A DNA stretch of 64,000 bases from Lachnoanaerobaculum gingivalis. Lineage in GTDB: Bacteria; Bacillota; Clostridia; Lachnospirales; Lachnospiraceae. Both the position numbers and the translations under genes were made by a program. Every line of letters starts with the position of its first letter. The stretch's first letter is position 1. The DNA is taken from contig NZ_RRCO01000001.1 in assembly GCF_003862475.1 (NCBI RefSeq), positions 558,001 through 622,000 of the forward strand, read 5' to 3'. Below the pieces are notes generated by a model. That model worked only from the letters and a program-made list of their open reading frames with translations. It had not been told where the DNA came from and did not search any database. Positions 8,029 to 20,900 of the stretch are shown piece after piece.

Positions 8029-9771
8029 TTTTTGTATTTAATGTGTATAAATGACTGTAATCATACGCAAAAAAAGCGCAGTTCCCCTACCCCATAGAAG
8101 TTCTTTTTTTGAATCTATGCGGCACTTCTGTTTCTCATCTTTTTTTCTGATATTTATATAAATTATGGCCTATCGCCACGAGTAAAACTTCCAGTTTGAC
8201 TGAATGAATACCTCTTCGGACAATTCTCTTGTACCAACGGTCGTTTTTCATAATTCCGAAAGTGCCTTCTGCTTGTATCGAACGGTTCATTCGTAATAAC
8301 GCACCATGGATACTTTCTAGGTTTTCGATTACTTCCTGATGCATAGAAGTTAGTTCCTGATTGATTCGAACAGTTCGATTCTTATCTGTCTTCTTACATT
8401 TCTTTGCATATGGACATCCACTGCAGTCTTCGCATTCATACAGTTCTTCTTTGCGTCCGTACTGATTTCCTCTCACATTTTTTCTGTATAAAAAATGGAA
8501 TGATTTATCATTAGGACATCTCATGGATCCTTGCTCATCAATTCTGAAGTTAACTGCACGAAATGGATCTTCATGATATTTCTTATCCTTAGTTTCCTTT
8601 TTAAACATTGGAAATTTCATATACTTTTCAATTCCGTTCTGTTCACAGAAAATATAATTGTTGTATGAGCCATATCCGGCATCTGCCACAGGATATTTGG
8701 GGTAGAATCCATAAGTTTGTTTGAAGTGCTCCATCAAAGGAACGAAACAATCCATATCCGAACGATACTGGTTCACGTCAACAACTGCAATATATTCATC
8801 TGCTACACCAATCTGTACATTATATGCCGGCAGAAGCTGATCATTGCCCATGTAATCCGTTTTGATACGCATAAAGGTAGCTGAGTTATCTGTTTTAGAA
8901 TAACTGTTTCGGTTAGGACCACAGATTTCAATTTTTTGTATGTATTCTTGAAGTTTCTGACAGAAAGTAGTCAAGTGTTCATAATGACGCTGTTCTTTGG
9001 ATTTACGCTTCCCGCTTCCGTAAACAAATGTACTTGTATCCAGATCCCATAAAAGTACCAGCTGCTCAACGATTTCATTCAGATAATCCGGTACATACTC
9101 TGTGTTTGTTGTAATCTGCACCCCACTCCATGCGATTTCTGCATTAATTTCTTCAATCTCCGTAGTGATTTTTTCGTAAAGCTTGTAACGGAACTTTTCG
9201 GTAGCCTTCTTCCATACCCAGGTATACTTGTTTGCATTTGCTTCAAACTTGGAGCCATCGATGTAGATATGTTGCAGATCCACATGCTCCTCGTTAAAGA
9301 TAGCACGATTGATGTCGTTAAAAATGTTTTCAACCTTATCTTGAAGTATTTCATTGATGAAATATCCAAAGGTTCTGTATGACGGAGTCCGGTGATCCAT
9401 GAGATACATGAACCTGATATTAACTTTGCAGTTGTCTTCCAGTTCTCTCAGAGAGCAGTAACCGCTAGTCATAAATCCGAAAAGTACTGTTTTTAACATG
9501 TTGGCAGGATTATATCTGAATCGCCCGGTTGTGTACTCTGGAATATCGGTCAGATACTTGTTTAAATCTATTCCTCCCATCAATCTGTCAAATGTTAAAA
9601 CAGGATCCAGCAGATCCAAACAATCTGAAAGAAACAGTGGTAAATATCCTTGTTTTGAATTACAATAATTATTGTGTAAAGTTTTCATTGCAAGTTAATT
9701 TTACCACAAAAATAGGACCTTTCGCATGAACGAATGGTCCTATTTCTTTTATGGACTTATTTCACAGCCCC
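7988..9771 (-). mobile_element. second type of IS1182-family element
   Basis: A 1784-bp element. The left end is GGGGATGTGAAAAAAC (from 7988) and the reverse complement of the right end GGGGCTGTGAAATAAG (from 9771). It resembles the 2060-bp element only in general style. Both ends carry hairpins: 7984-8028 with arms of about 22 bases, and 9708-9742 with AAATAGGACC against GGTCCTATTT. The intron boundary is only seven bases outside the left end. A possible flanking direct repeat ATGAATATA occurs near 6059 and 9783, but it is weak. Confidence 0.8.
8135..9688 (-). CDS. IS1182-family transposase, divergent type
   Basis: 517 residues with the IS1182 layout: FRYNPANMLKTVLFGFMTSGY near residue 58, IYIDGSKFEANANKYTWVWKK, AYNVQIGV, the DAGYGSYNNY block, Cys cluster CEDCSGCPYAKKC, and QAEGTFGIMKN at the C-terminus. 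It appears intact. It is only distantly similar to the two 584-residue copies in this window. It is transcribed toward the intron and would be terminated by the hairpin at the IS end. The start at 9688 lies in a short leader after the right-end hairpin (9708-9742). Confidence 0.93.
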   Translation of the reverse strand: MKTLHNNYCNSKQGYLPLFLSDCLDLLDPVLTFDRLMGGIDLNKYLTDIPEYTTGRFRYNPANMLKTVLFGFMTSGYCSLRELEDNCKVNIRFMYLMDHRTPSYRTFGYFINEILQDKVENIFNDINRAIFNEEHVDLQHIYIDGSKFEANANKYTWVWKKATEKFRYKLYEKITTEIEEINAEIAWSGVQITTNTEYVPDYLNEIVEQLVLLWDLDTSTFVYGSGKRKSKEQRHYEHLTTFCQKLQEYIQKIEICGPNRNSYSKTDNSATFMRIKTDYMGNDQLLPAYNVQIGVADEYIAVVDVNQYRSDMDCFVPLMEHFKQTYGFYPKYPVADAGYGSYNNYIFCEQNGIEKYMKFPMFKKETKDKKYHEDPFRAVNFRIDEQGSMRCPNDKSFHFLYRKNVRGNQYGRKEELYECEDCSGCPYAKKCKKTDKNRTVRINQELTSMHQEVIENLESIHGALLRMNRSIQAEGTFGIMKNDRWYKRIVRRGIHSVKLEVLLVAIGHNLYKYQKKR

Positions 9772-9849
9772 TTTATTTTATGATGAATATAAATATTTTT
9801 CAATAGTAATATTCTTAAATATCCTTACCGAAATTGAAATATAACAACC

Positions 9850-9880
9850 AAAAAGAGACCGCCACACAGGCAGTCTCCCT
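9850..9880 (-). terminator. intrinsic terminator of rpoBC
   Basis: Arms GAGACCGCC (9855-9863) and GGCAGTCTC (9869-9877) with one wobble pair. On the minus strand TTTTTGG follows the stem. It lies 11 bp past the rpoC stop. Confidence 0.85.
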
Positions 9881-9887
9881 TTTATCT

Positions 9888-12800
9888 TTATTCTTCATCG
9901 CTCTTAGCATCTGCTTCTTCATTATCAGAACTCTCTTCAACTTCTGAAAGCTCTTCAGCATTTTCCCTCTCAAGAGCCTTTTCCTCAGACTCAAGTGCTT
10001 CCTTTGCATCAGCTATCAGCTCTTCTTTGATATCAAGAAGTGCAGGATCGTCTTCACTTAAGATAATCTCATCATCATCTCCGATGAATTCGTCTGTATT
10101 CAGAGTTACACTTCTGTATCTCTTCATACCTGTACCTGCAGGTATCAGCTTACCTATAAGTACATTCTCCTTAAGTCCGATAAGGTGGTCCACCTTACCG
10201 TTGATAGCGGCTTCTGTAAGAACCTTTGTAGTCTCCTGGAATGATGCCGCTGAAAGGAATGAATCTGTAGCAAGAGATGCCTTTGTAATACCAAGCATTA
10301 CCTGCTTACCTTCTGCAGGAGTCTTTCCTTCTGCGATAAGCTTTTCATTCATATCATTGTAATCCAGAACATCCATTGAATTTCCGGGAAGTACATCTGC
10401 ATCATTGTTTTCTTCTATTCTTACCTTCTTAAGCATCTGACGAACGATAACCTCTATATGCTTATCGTTGATCTCAACACCCTGAAGTCTGTAAACTCTT
10501 TGAACTTCACGAAGCATATAGTCCTGAACCGCACGAACACCTTTTATCTTAAGGATATCATGTGGGTTTACACTACCTTCTGTAAGCTCGTCACCGGCCT
10601 CCAAAACGTCTCCGTTTAGAACCTTTATTCTTGAGCCGTATGGAATCAAATATGTCTTTGACTCACCTGTTTCATTGTTTGTTACAATGATCTCACGCTT
10701 TTTCTTGGTATCCTTAAGTTCTACAACACCGCCGAACTCTGTGATGATTGCAAGACCCTTAGGCTTTCTTGCCTCGAAAAGCTCCTCGACTCTGGGAAGA
10801 CCCTGTGTGATATCTCCACCGGCAACACCTCCGGTATGGAAAGTACGCATAGTAAGCTGTGTACCCGGCTCACCGATCGACTGAGCGGCAATAATACCTA
10901 CAGCCTCACCTACCTGTACAGCCTGTCCTGTAGCCATGTTTGCACCATAGCATTTAGCACAGATACCTGTATGTGATTTACATGAAAGTATCGTCCTTAT
11001 CTTTACGCTGTCTCGGTTAAGCTTTTCAAGCACCTTCATTACGGCAGCGGCTCTCTTTGGAGTACACATATGATTTGCCTTAACTACGACTTCTCCTGTA
11101 TCGGGATCTGTTATAGTCTCCGCAATATATCTACCTGTAATTCTCTCCTCAAGACTCTCAATAACTTCCTTACCGTCTGAAAAAGCTTTGATTTCCATAA
11201 ACGGAATTTCCTTGCCTTCACAACAGTCTGTTTCACGAACTATCAAATCCTGTGAAACGTCTACAAGTCTTCTTGTAAGGTATCCTGAATCGGCTGTACG
11301 AAGAGCCGTATCTGAAAGTCCTTTTCTCGCACCGTGAGCTGAGATAAAGTACTCCAAAACGTCAAGACCCTCTCTGAAGTTTGACTTTATAGGAAGCTCG
11401 ATAGTATGTCCTGTTGTATCAGCCATAAGACCACGCATACCTGCAAGCTGCTTTATCTGCTTATCTGAACCTCTCGCTCCGGAGTCGGCCATCATAAAGA
11501 TATTGTTGTATGCATCAAGTCCGTCAAGCAGGTCTCTTGTAAGCTGCTTATCCGTCATATCCCAAGTCTTTATAACTTCTTTGTATCTCTCTTCTTCAGT
11601 AATAAATCCACGGGCATAGTTCTTTGCAATTCTGTCAACTGTAGCCTGCGCATTCTTTATGAGTTCAGGCTTACTCTCAGGTACTGTCATATCTGAAATA
11701 GAAACAGTCATAGATGCAATAGTTGAGAACTTGTATCCGATTGCCTTTATATCGTCCAGTACTTCCGCTGTTCTTGAAAGTCCGTGTACATTGATAACCT
11801 TCTCAAGGATCTGCTTACACTGCTTTTTCTTTACAAGGAAATCAATCTCCGGCTTTAACTCATTGCCCGGAATACTTCTGTCTACAAATCCGAGGTCCTG
11901 AGGTATTATTTCATTAAATAAAAGTCTACCCACTGTTGATTCAACAGTACCTGATAAAACTTCTCCGTTTTCAAGCTTTTTACTTATTCTGACCTTTATC
12001 TTCGAATGCAATGTAACAATCTTGTTGTCATATGCAAGAATCGCCTCATTTACACTCTTAAAGAACTTACCTTCTCCCTTTGCTCCCGGTCTTTCCTGTG
12101 TCAGATAATAGATTCCCAGAACCATATCCTGTGAAGGAACGGCAACAGGTCCACCGTCTGAAGGCTTAAGAAGGTTATTCGGTGAAAGCAAAAGGAATCT
12201 ACACTCCGCCTGTGCCTCAACTGAAAGCGGCAAATGTACAGCCATCTGGTCACCGTCAAAGTCCGCATTGAACGCTGTACATACAAGCGGATGAAGCTTG
12301 ATAGCCTTACCCTCTACAAGTACAGGCTCAAATGCCTGAATACCGAGTCTATGAAGTGTAGGCGCTCTGTTAAGCATTACAGGATGCTCTTTGATAACTT
12401 CCTCAAGGATATCCCATACATCATTTTGCATTCTTTCTACCATCTTTTTGGCAGATTTTATATTATGAGCTGTTCCCTTTTCTACAAGCTCTTTCATTAC
12501 GAAAGGCTTAAAGAGCTCTATAGCCATCTCCTTTGGAAGACCGCACTGATAGATCTTAAGCTCAGGTCCTACTACGATAACAGATCTTCCGGAATAGTCA
12601 ACACGCTTTCCGAGAAGGTTCTGACGGAAACGTCCCTGCTTACCCTTTAGCATATCTGAAAGCGATTTAAGCGCTCTGTTTCCCGGACCTGTAACAGGTC
12701 TTCCTCTTCTACCGTTATCTATAAGAGCATCTACAGCTTCCTGTAGCATTCTCTTCTCGTTTCTGATAATGATATCAGGAGCACCGAGCTCTAAAAGTCT

Positions 12801-13628
12801 TGCCAAACGGTTGTTTCTGTTTATAATTCTTCTGTAAAGATCGTTCAAATCACTGGTAGCGAATCTACCACCGTCAAGCTGTACCATAGGTCTGATATCA
12901 GGCGGTATAACAGGTACATTTGTGAGTATCATCCACTCAGGCTTGTTTCCCGAACTTCTGAAAGCCTCTACAACATCAAGTCTTTTGATAATCTTTGCTC
13001 TCTTTTGTCCTGTAGCATCTACCAATGCTTCTTTTAATTCTACCGACTCTTTTTCAAGATCTATATTACTTAATATTTCTAAAATGCTCTCTGCACCCAT
13101 ACCGGCTCTAAAAGAACCGTATCCATAGGTTTCGATTGCATCTCTATACTCTCTTTCTGAAAGCACCTGCTTATAGTTGAGGGCAGTGTCTCCACCGTCC
13201 AATACTATATATGATGCAAAGTATAATACTTTCTCCAAGATACGAGGTGCAATATCCATGATAAGACCCATTCTTGAAGGAATTCCTTTAAAGTACCAGA
13301 TATGAGATACAGGCGCGGCCAGTTTGATATGACCCATACGCTCTCTACGTACACTGGACTTTGTTACCTCTACACCACATCTGTCACAGACAGTGCCTTT
13401 GTAGCGGATTTTCTTATATTTACCACAGTGACATTCCCAGTCCTTACTTGGTCCGAATATTCTTTCACAGAAAAGACCGTCTCTCTCAGGCTTTAATGTC
13501 CTATAGTTGATAGTCTCAGGTTTTGTAACCTCACCGTGAGACCACTGCAGTATTTTTTCAGGAGAAGCCAAACCAATCTTAATTGCATCAAAAGAAATTG
13601 GCTGATAAGCATCATTGTTTTCAGGCAT
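9888..13628 (-). CDS. rpoC: DNA-directed RNA polymerase subunit beta'
   Basis: 1246 residues, full length for a Firmicute without a large insertion. The N-terminal zinc ribbon uses Cys66, Cys68, Cys81 and Cys84 ([13 protein letters not shown]). The catalytic Mg-binding NADFDGD is at 454-460. A second Cys group ([11 protein letters not shown]) and the trigger-loop region [19 protein letters not shown] follow. The C-terminus is a strongly acidic tail ending [17 protein letters not shown] ribosome-binding site GGGAG precedes the ATG at 13628. It is the second gene after rpoB, 101 bp apart, with a hairpin between. It is followed by its own terminator and then by mobile elements instead of rpsL/rpsG/fusA. 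Confidence 0.99.
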   Translation of the reverse strand: MPENNDAYQPISFDAIKIGLASPEKILQWSHGEVTKPETINYRTLKPERDGLFCERIFGPSKDWECHCGKYKKIRYKGTVCDRCGVEVTKSSVRRERMGHIKLAAPVSHIWYFKGIPSRMGLIMDIAPRILEKVLYFASYIVLDGGDTALNYKQVLSEREYRDAIETYGYGSFRAGMGAESILEILSNIDLEKESVELKEALVDATGQKRAKIIKRLDVVEAFRSSGNKPEWMILTNVPVIPPDIRPMVQLDGGRFATSDLNDLYRRIINRNNRLARLLELGAPDIIIRNEKRMLQEAVDALIDNGRRGRPVTGPGNRALKSLSDMLKGKQGRFRQNLLGKRVDYSGRSVIVVGPELKIYQCGLPKEMAIELFKPFVMKELVEKGTAHNIKSAKKMVERMQNDVWDILEEVIKEHPVMLNRAPTLHRLGIQAFEPVLVEGKAIKLHPLVCTAFNADFDGDQMAVHLPLSVEAQAECRFLLLSPNNLLKPSDGGPVAVPSQDMVLGIYYLTQERPGAKGEGKFFKSVNEAILAYDNKIVTLHSKIKVRISKKLENGEVLSGTVESTVGRLLFNEIIPQDLGFVDRSIPGNELKPEIDFLVKKKQCKQILEKVINVHGLSRTAEVLDDIKAIGYKFSTIASMTVSISDMTVPESKPELIKNAQATVDRIAKNYARGFITEEERYKEVIKTWDMTDKQLTRDLLDGLDAYNNIFMMADSGARGSDKQIKQLAGMRGLMADTTGHTIELPIKSNFREGLDVLEYFISAHGARKGLSDTALRTADSGYLTRRLVDVSQDLIVRETDCCEGKEIPFMEIKAFSDGKEVIESLEERITGRYIAETITDPDTGEVVVKANHMCTPKRAAAVMKVLEKLNRDSVKIRTILSCKSHTGICAKCYGANMATGQAVQVGEAVGIIAAQSIGEPGTQLTMRTFHTGGVAGGDITQGLPRVEELFEARKPKGLAIITEFGGVVELKDTKKKREIIVTNNETGESKTYLIPYGSRIKVLNGDVLEAGDELTEGSVNPHDILKIKGVRAVQDYMLREVQRVYRLQGVEINDKHIEVIVRQMLKKVRIEENNDADVLPGNSMDVLDYNDMNEKLIAEGKTPAEGKQVMLGITKASLATDSFLSAASFQETTKVLTEAAINGKVDHLIGLKENVLIGKLIPAGTGMKRYRSVTLNTDEFIGDDDEIILSEDDPALLDIKEELIADAKEALESEEKALERENAEELSEVEESSDNEEADAKSDEE

Positions 13629-13678
13629 AAAATTTGCTCCCTTCTATATAAAACGATAAATCGACTTCATTGATTTTT

Positions 13679-13702
13679 GCAGATGCCAAGTAGGGCATCT
13701 GC
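13679..13702. other. perfect hairpin between rpoB and rpoC
   Basis: Nine-base perfect arms GCAGATGCC (13679-13687) and GGCATCTGC (13694-13702) with a six-base loop. On the minus strand it is followed by AAAAATC, not a T-run, so it is not a simple terminator. It may be an RNA processing or stability element in the rpoB-rpoC message. Confidence 0.5.
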
Positions 13703-13729
13703 TGTATAAGTATTCACTCCACTTTCAGA

Positions 13730-16700
13730 TTATTCTTCGAAATTATCTGTGTCATCAAATGAATCTTCGTCATAGGAGGAATCATCCCCCGAATCTATAT
13801 CACCATCATAGTCAGCATCGGCACTATCCTGTAACTCACTTGCATCATCCGAAACGGATACAAACTCGCCGTCCTTTACTTCCTGCTCACTATAACCTGC
13901 AGACTTGAAATCTTCTCTTCCATGGTGTCTGCTCTCACCCTCTATAATAGAGTGAATGCTGAGATCTGCATATTCCGTATTCTCTTTAAGTTCCACTTCT
14001 CTTCCGTCTTCACCAAGTACACTAATATCAAGTCCCAAAGACTGAAGCTCTTTTAAAAGTACCTTGAATGACTCAGGTATACCTGCATCAGGTATGTTCT
14101 CTCCCTTGATAACAGCCTCGTATGTCTTCACACGGCCGGTAACATCATCGGATTTTACTGTAAGGATCTCCTGCAATGTATATGATGCACCATAAGCCTC
14201 AAGAGCCCAAACCTCCATCTCTCCGAATCTCTGTCCACCGAACTGTGCTTTACCGCCAAGTGGCTGCTGAGTAACAAGCGAGTATGGTCCTGTAGATCTT
14301 GCATGAATCTTATCGTCTACCATATGGTGGAGCTTCAAATAATGCATGTGGCCTATTGTAACAGGGCTGTCAAAGTACTCTCCTGTTCTACCGTCACGAA
14401 GTCTTACCTTACCGTCTCTTGAAAGAGGAACACCTTCCCAAAGTTTTCTGTTCTCAAGATGTGAACCGAGGTATTCTACAACTCCCGGGTCAAGTACATC
14501 CTTATATTTATTCTCAAAGTCATCCCAATCACCGTTTACATAGTCATTTGCAACTTCAAGCATATCCATAATGTCATTCTCGTTTGCACCGTCAAAGACA
14601 GGAGTAGCCACATTAAAGCCAAGTGCCTTTGCTGCAAGTGAGAGGTGAATCTCAAGTACCTGCCCGATGTTCATACGTGAAGGCACACCCAGAGGGTTAA
14701 GTACGATATCAAGCGGTCTGCCGTTTGGAAGGAAAGGCATATCTTCTACAGGTAATACTCTGGAAACAACACCCTTATTACCGTGACGACCGGCCATCTT
14801 ATCACCGACAGAGATCTTTCTCTTTTGTGCTATATAAATTCTTACATTCTGTGTAACTCCCGGAGCCAATTCATCTCCGGCTTCTCTTGTAAATACTTTC
14901 GCATCGACAACAACACCGTATGCACCATGTGGTACCTTAAGTGAAGTATCTCTTACCTCTCTTGCCTTCTCACCGAAGATTGCACGAAGAAGTCTTTCTT
15001 CCGCTGTAAGCTCTGTTTCTCCCTTTGGAGTGACCTTTCCTACAAGTATATCACCGGCTCTTACTTCCGCACCGATTCTGATAATACCTCTCTCATCAAG
15101 ATCTTTAAGAGCATCATCACCGACTCCCGGTACATCTCTTGTAATCTCTTCAGGTCCAAGTTTAGTCTCTCTTGCCGCACATTCGTATTCCTCGATATGA
15201 ATGGATGTATATACATCATATTCTACAAGTCTCTCACTAAGGAGTACGGCATCCTCATAATTGTATCCTTCCCATGTCATGAAACCGATAAGTGGATTCT
15301 TTCCAAGGGCTATCTCTCCATTATATGTAGAAGCACCGTCTGCAATAACCTCACCGGCATTTACATGGTTGCCCTTAAATACTATCGGCTTTTGATTATA
15401 TGAGTTTGACTGGTTACTTCTTGCAAACTTAATAAGCTTGTAAGTATCAAGTACCGCATCATCATCTCTTTTAATAACAATCTTATCTGATGAACACTCA
15501 ATTACCGTTCCGGAATTCTTGGCAACAACGCAAACACCTGAGTCTACTGCAGCCTTGGTCTCCATACCTGTACCGACTACAGGTGCGTCGGTAATCATAA
15601 GAGGCACTGCCTGTCTCTGCATGTTTGAACCCATCAGCGCACGGTTAGCATCGTCGTTCTCAAGGAAAGGAATCATGCTTGTAGCCACTGAGAATACCAT
15701 TCTCGGTGATACGTCCATCAAATCTATATTTTTCTTCTTAAACTCTGAAGTCTCATCACGGTAACGTCCTGAAACATTGTTGTTTACAAAATGTCCTTCG
15801 GCATCAAGCGGTTCATTCGCCTGCGCAACTGTGAAATTATCCTCTTCATCGGCTGTAAGATATACTACTTCTTCTGTAACTCTTGGGTTTTCAGGGTCCT
15901 GTGACTTATCCACAACACGATAAGGCGCCTCTACAAATCCGTACTCATTTACTCTTGCAAAACTTGCAAGTGAGTTGATAAGTCCGATATTAGGTCCTTC
16001 AGGTGTCTCGATAGGGCACATTCTTCCATAGTGAGTATAGTGAACGTCTCGAACCTCAAATCCGGCTCTTTCTCTTGAAAGACCTCCCGGTCCCAAAGCT
16101 GAAAGTCTTCTCTTATGTGTAAGCTCTGAAAGTGGGTTGTTTTGATCCATGAACTGGCTCAGCTGTGAACTTCCGAAGAACTCCTTAACTGCAGCAGTTA
16201 CAGGCTTAATGTTTATAAGTGATTGAGGTGTAATAGATTCAATGTCCTGAGTGGTCATTCTCTCTCTTACAACTCTCTCCATTCTTGTAAGACCGATACG
16301 GTACTGGTTCTGTAACAGCTCTCCTACCGCTCTTATTCTTCTGTTTCCTAAGTGGTCGATATCATCCTTGCTTCCGATATGCTCTTCTATATGCATATTG
16401 TAGTTTACAGTAGCAAAAATATCTTCCTTTGTGATGTGCTTTGGAATAAGCTCATTGATATTCTTCTCAATAGCTTTTATAAGCTCCTCACCCTCGTTTT
16501 CCTCCATCAATTTCTGAAGCACAGGATAATATACCTGTTCTGTAACTCCGATAGATTTAGGGTCTGTAAGCTCAGGTACATAGCTTTCGATATCCACCAT
16601 CATATTTGAGAGAACTTTTACTTCACGTTCTGCTCCTTTTATCCATACGGCAGGAATAGCCGCATTCTGTATTGCTGTTGCAGTCTGAGCATCAACTACA

Positions 16701-17635
16701 GTATCCGCCTGTGCCAATACTTCACCTGTATTCTCATCCACCACATCTCTTGCGAGAGTATGTCCCTTTATTCTGTTCTTGAAATGGAGTTTTTTGTTGA
16801 ATTTGTATCTTCCCACCTTTGCCAAATCATATCTTCTGGCATCGAAGAACATTGCTTTAAGCAAACCTTCAGCACTGTCTACTGAAAGCGGCTCGCCCGG
16901 TCTGATCTTCTTGTATAATTCGAGCAAACCGTCCTGGTAATTTTCAGACGGATCTTTTGCAAAACTCGCCATAATCTTCGGCTCCTCGCCGAACATATCT
17001 ATAATCTGAGTATTTGTTCCAAGACCGAAAGCACGCAAAAGTACTGTAATAGGAACTTTTCTTGTTCTGTCCACTCTTGCATAAAAGATATCGTTAGAAT
17101 CTGTTTCGTATTCAAGCCATGCACCTCTATTTGGTATGACCTGGCACATAAATAGCTCTTTACCTATTTTATCGTGATCGATTGTATAATAAATACCCGG
17201 TGAACGAACCAACTGGCTTACTATAACTCTCTCCGCACCGTTTATTACAAATGATCCGGTATCTGTCATCAGTGGTAAATCTCCTAAAAAGATCTCATGC
17301 TCGTTTATCTCATCCTTATCCTTATTGGTAAGTCTGATTTTCACCTTTAACGGAGCTGCGTATGTTGTATCTCTATCCTTACACTCTTCTATGGAATATT
17401 TAACTTCATCTCTTGCCAATTTAAAATTGACAAAATCGAGGCTAAAATGTCCCGCAAAATCTTCTATAGGAAATATATCCCTAAAAACTTCTTTTAGGCC
17501 TGCATCCAGGAACCATTGATATGAGTCTTTTTGTATCTCTATCAGGTTTGGCATTTCCAGAACTTCTTTTTGTGTTTGGAAACTCATCCTCATGCTCTTT
17601 CCGGAAGTTATCGGATGCATCTTGCTTCTATCCAT
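13730..17635 (-). CDS. rpoB: DNA-directed RNA polymerase subunit beta
   Basis: 1301 residues. The rifampicin region [30 protein letters not shown] has Asp497, His507 and Ser512 at the places of E. coli D516, H526 and S531, so no common resistance change is visible. Other core motifs are [26 protein letters not shown] and the C-terminal [22 protein letters not shown]. The last 50 or so residues form an unusual Asp/Glu/Ser-rich tail ([19 protein letters not shown]), matching the acidic tail on RpoC. Transcription starts from a near-consensus promoter at 17803-17831. No rplJ/rplL lies upstream; the next gene is a surface protein. Confidence 0.99.
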   Translation of the reverse strand: MDRSKMHPITSGKSMRMSFQTQKEVLEMPNLIEIQKDSYQWFLDAGLKEVFRDIFPIEDFAGHFSLDFVNFKLARDEVKYSIEECKDRDTTYAAPLKVKIRLTNKDKDEINEHEIFLGDLPLMTDTGSFVINGAERVIVSQLVRSPGIYYTIDHDKIGKELFMCQVIPNRGAWLEYETDSNDIFYARVDRTRKVPITVLLRAFGLGTNTQIIDMFGEEPKIMASFAKDPSENYQDGLLELYKKIRPGEPLSVDSAEGLLKAMFFDARRYDLAKVGRYKFNKKLHFKNRIKGHTLARDVVDENTGEVLAQADTVVDAQTATAIQNAAIPAVWIKGAEREVKVLSNMMVDIESYVPELTDPKSIGVTEQVYYPVLQKLMEENEGEELIKAIEKNINELIPKHITKEDIFATVNYNMHIEEHIGSKDDIDHLGNRRIRAVGELLQNQYRIGLTRMERVVRERMTTQDIESITPQSLINIKPVTAAVKEFFGSSQLSQFMDQNNPLSELTHKRRLSALGPGGLSRERAGFEVRDVHYTHYGRMCPIETPEGPNIGLINSLASFARVNEYGFVEAPYRVVDKSQDPENPRVTEEVVYLTADEEDNFTVAQANEPLDAEGHFVNNNVSGRYRDETSEFKKKNIDLMDVSPRMVFSVATSMIPFLENDDANRALMGSNMQRQAVPLMITDAPVVGTGMETKAAVDSGVCVVAKNSGTVIECSSDKIVIKRDDDAVLDTYKLIKFARSNQSNSYNQKPIVFKGNHVNAGEVIADGASTYNGEIALGKNPLIGFMTWEGYNYEDAVLLSERLVEYDVYTSIHIEEYECAARETKLGPEEITRDVPGVGDDALKDLDERGIIRIGAEVRAGDILVGKVTPKGETELTAEERLLRAIFGEKAREVRDTSLKVPHGAYGVVVDAKVFTREAGDELAPGVTQNVRIYIAQKRKISVGDKMAGRHGNKGVVSRVLPVEDMPFLPNGRPLDIVLNPLGVPSRMNIGQVLEIHLSLAAKALGFNVATPVFDGANENDIMDMLEVANDYVNGDWDDFENKYKDVLDPGVVEYLGSHLENRKLWEGVPLSRDGKVRLRDGRTGEYFDSPVTIGHMHYLKLHHMVDDKIHARSTGPYSLVTQQPLGGKAQFGGQRFGEMEVWALEAYGASYTLQEILTVKSDDVTGRVKTYEAVIKGENIPDAGIPESFKVLLKELQSLGLDISVLGEDGREVELKENTEYADLSIHSIIEGESRHHGREDFKSAGYSEQEVKDGEFVSVSDDASELQDSADADYDGDIDSGDDSSYDEDSFDDTDNFEE

Positions 17636-17802
17636 TGACGTTTCACCCCTGTATATTTTTTATTCTATGAATTTAGATTTTTCTATGTTATAATTAGAGC
17701 AATCTATTCAATTTGTTTAGCCGTTAGGCAAGTTACATTGGACATTTTCACGTCCAAACACCTCTAAAAGGGCACAAAAATCCCTACAATAGTGCAACTT
17801 TC

Positions 17803-17831
17803 ATCTTACAAAAATAAAGTCAATATGTCAA
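17803..17831 (-). promoter_or_regulatory. rpoB promoter
   Basis: Minus strand TTGACA (17826-17831), 17-base spacer, TAAGAT (17803-17808). The message would have a leader of about 160 bases before the rpoB ATG. That leader has no obvious strong hairpin with a T-run. The rest of the 321-bp gap 17636-17956 shows no gene. Confidence 0.8.
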
Positions 17832-17956
17832 TACGGAACATATGTTCATTTATTTTCAATTTTCTACATATCAAAAATACCCCCTTATAAAGTGATAAGT
17901 ACTTTTACTAATCTACCCTAAAAGGAGGCATATCCAATCAAATATAATATTTAATT

Positions 17957-20900
17957 TTATCGTATTACTGCATTTGAAGATGTAGCCGTTTCCACTGCAC
18001 TCAAATCTCTTCTTGTTCTTCTGTTTCCTGAAGCAGATGCATTTTCAGCTATCTCTACATTAAATCTGATAGTATCAAAATTCTCAGAACTTATTACCAC
18101 TTCATTACTTGCCTGATTAAATCCGTTAAGTGAAAGGTCTATAAACTGAGTATACCCGTAAGCCATATTTGATGAAAGCTTATATGTATTGGCATTTGCA
18201 ATATTAATTCCCTTATTGTAAGTAACACCGTTTACAGTTACGGTTGCATTGCCTGACTTTATCAACTCTGTGAACTTTTTAAGCACCACTTTATTTGTAT
18301 CATCAAATATTAATCTTACAAAACTATCATAGCCTGTCTTAATCTCTGAACCTGTAACAGCCGGTGTAGCTATCTGTGAAGATGTAGTATAAACTAAATC
18401 ATCCATACCTTCTCCCTTAAATACAAGCTTGTCTGCAAATCCCTTTATCTTTCTTGATTTTATGTAGATCACATTATTACTGTCTACGGAAAAGAAATCT
18501 CTGCCAAGAATAGATATTGTACCTTCTTCAACCTTTACACCGTTTACTTCTACAGCATTAAGTTTCTCTATAAACTCATTAATCTTTGCCGCATCTCCCT
18601 TTAGTGTAACAGCATAAACATCAGCATTATTATACTTTACAGATTCTACCTTCTCTATCTCCACAGGATTTACCACAGGAGCAGGTGTAGGTACTACCGG
18701 CGCTACAGCATCCGCTATAGTTCCGTCAGCATTCATTGTAAACGTAAGATCCTTATATCCCTCAGCCTTTACTACAAAATCGTACTTGGAAGAATTAAAC
18801 TTACCGTTAGCACCCTTAACTGACAATTCACTTACCTTACGTCCACCGAAAGTAGCATTTGCATGTACTCTAAACTCAAGTTCTCTTCCCCATCCAAATC
18901 CCATTCTTCCGGCCTTTGTATATGCTTCTTCATTGACAGTTACTGATGTTATAGCATTAAGATACTTATCAAGCTCTTCACCTTCCATGCCTTCAAACTT
19001 TATTGTAAGTTGCTCATTAAAGACTGAATTTGTCTTTGCACCTGATTTTGCTCTAGGCGCCTGTGCATCCCCTGTTATCTCAGGAACTACCGGAGCAACA
19101 GTCTCCTCTTTTTGTGCTATATTTACCTTAATAGATTTTACAGGGTAATTTCTATCGCTTGACTGAAGGTAGATAGTATACTCACCTGCATTTTTAAACA
19201 ACCCTCCGCGGAGTGTAACTTTTCCGTCCGCAACAGTATAAACTGAATTTGAAGTATAACCGCCTGCAGATGCGGATATTACATCTTTTAATGTACCGTC
19301 AGGACTTTGAACCATTACGCTGCCAAGCTTACTAAGGAAATCGCCCTTCTTGGCATCATCATCCTTAACAGCCTTTATAACTATTTCCGAATCCGTTTCA
19401 TGCTTTTCACTTACATCACTAAGTTCCACTTCTTCCAAAGTATCTGTGATTGTAAGGTCAAGTTCTATCTTCTCAAAACCTATAGAATTAAGAGCAAGTT
19501 TATGTGTTCCTACAATAGGCGCAAGATATTTATTGAATGCACTCTTATAAAGTGTAATACTCTTATAGTCTGCACTTACTTCATATTGCTTTAGGTAATT
19601 GTCGCCTCTAAGAGGTGATGATCCGTCAAGTATAACAGACTCGAGATTTTTTAAGAAATCCGCATTGTCTGTAGTTATTGTAAAGCTGTCTGCATTTGCC
19701 TGTGTGAGACCTTCAAATGTAGGTGCCGCTTCTCCTACAAGATTACCGTAACGATAAATAGTACCAAGCTTACCGTTTTCAAGTACATTCTTTACATTTC
19801 CGACAATATTTCTTGTAGTTGCATTCTCAGACTTGATATAGTCCTCAAATGTAAGAACCTTTCCTTCAAGTTTTGCATCCTTATATGCATCCACAAAGTT
19901 GTTAAGAAGATATAATTTACTCTTATCTTCTCCAACAATCGCCTCAGGTGACTGCTCAAACCACCAGTTCATTACAGCATCGGATTGCTTAGTTCTAAGT
20001 CCGATTTCGTTCAAAATCATTGCATTAGTAAGCAGATCATAATCATACATAAGGTATGAATTTATCATCATGCTTCCGCTTGCTCCCGATGTAGCATCAG
20101 CCTTACCGCCTGTCTTACCTGTAGCACCTGATACCGAATCCGCCTTCTTTCCTGAACTTGAAGAAGATGAAGAACTTCCTCCACCTACAAGAACCTTTGT
20201 AATTGTTGAAGACTCTCTGTTTCCTGCATGATTTTTGCCTACTGTAGGGGCAGATATCGCATCCACAGTCTTAGACTCATCACTTACAGGTGTTGTTAAC
20301 ACAGATGAACCGTCACTCTTTAATACTTCAAACTTCTTTGTAAGAGTCTTATACCCCTTTGTGTATATTGTAGCTGTATAAACTCCGGCCACATCTGTAT
20401 ACACCTTACCTGAAGTACTGTCTGTTCCTGTAATCTGTACTATTTCTGAAATATTATGCCATCCTGAAATCTTCGGCAATTCAATAACAGTACCGTCAGG
20501 TTTTGTAAGTGTTACTCTGTACATTACCACACCTACATCATTTCCGAAGCTCTGATTGTTTTTCGGATCAACTATCTTAAATCTGATATTTTCTCCAATC
20601 TTCGGATTTGGTGTTGTGCTGTCACGCATTACCTTAAAGTTTGTACTGCTTACCAATGATATAGGAAGGCTTATTCTTTCATTGCCGTTTGAAGAACCTA
20701 TACTTACATAGTAATCGCCTCTGCTTCTGGCATTGTTTTGAGGAAGCGGAATATTTATAACTCCCACCTTTGCATACTTTGTCTCTACAGACTTATTATA
20801 TACAAGGTTTGAGTTTATAATATTGTGTTCTTCGCTAAGAAGCTTAATATTGTTAAGTCCTTCAAACCACTTCTCCTGCTCCTCATTTTCAAGCTGAAGC

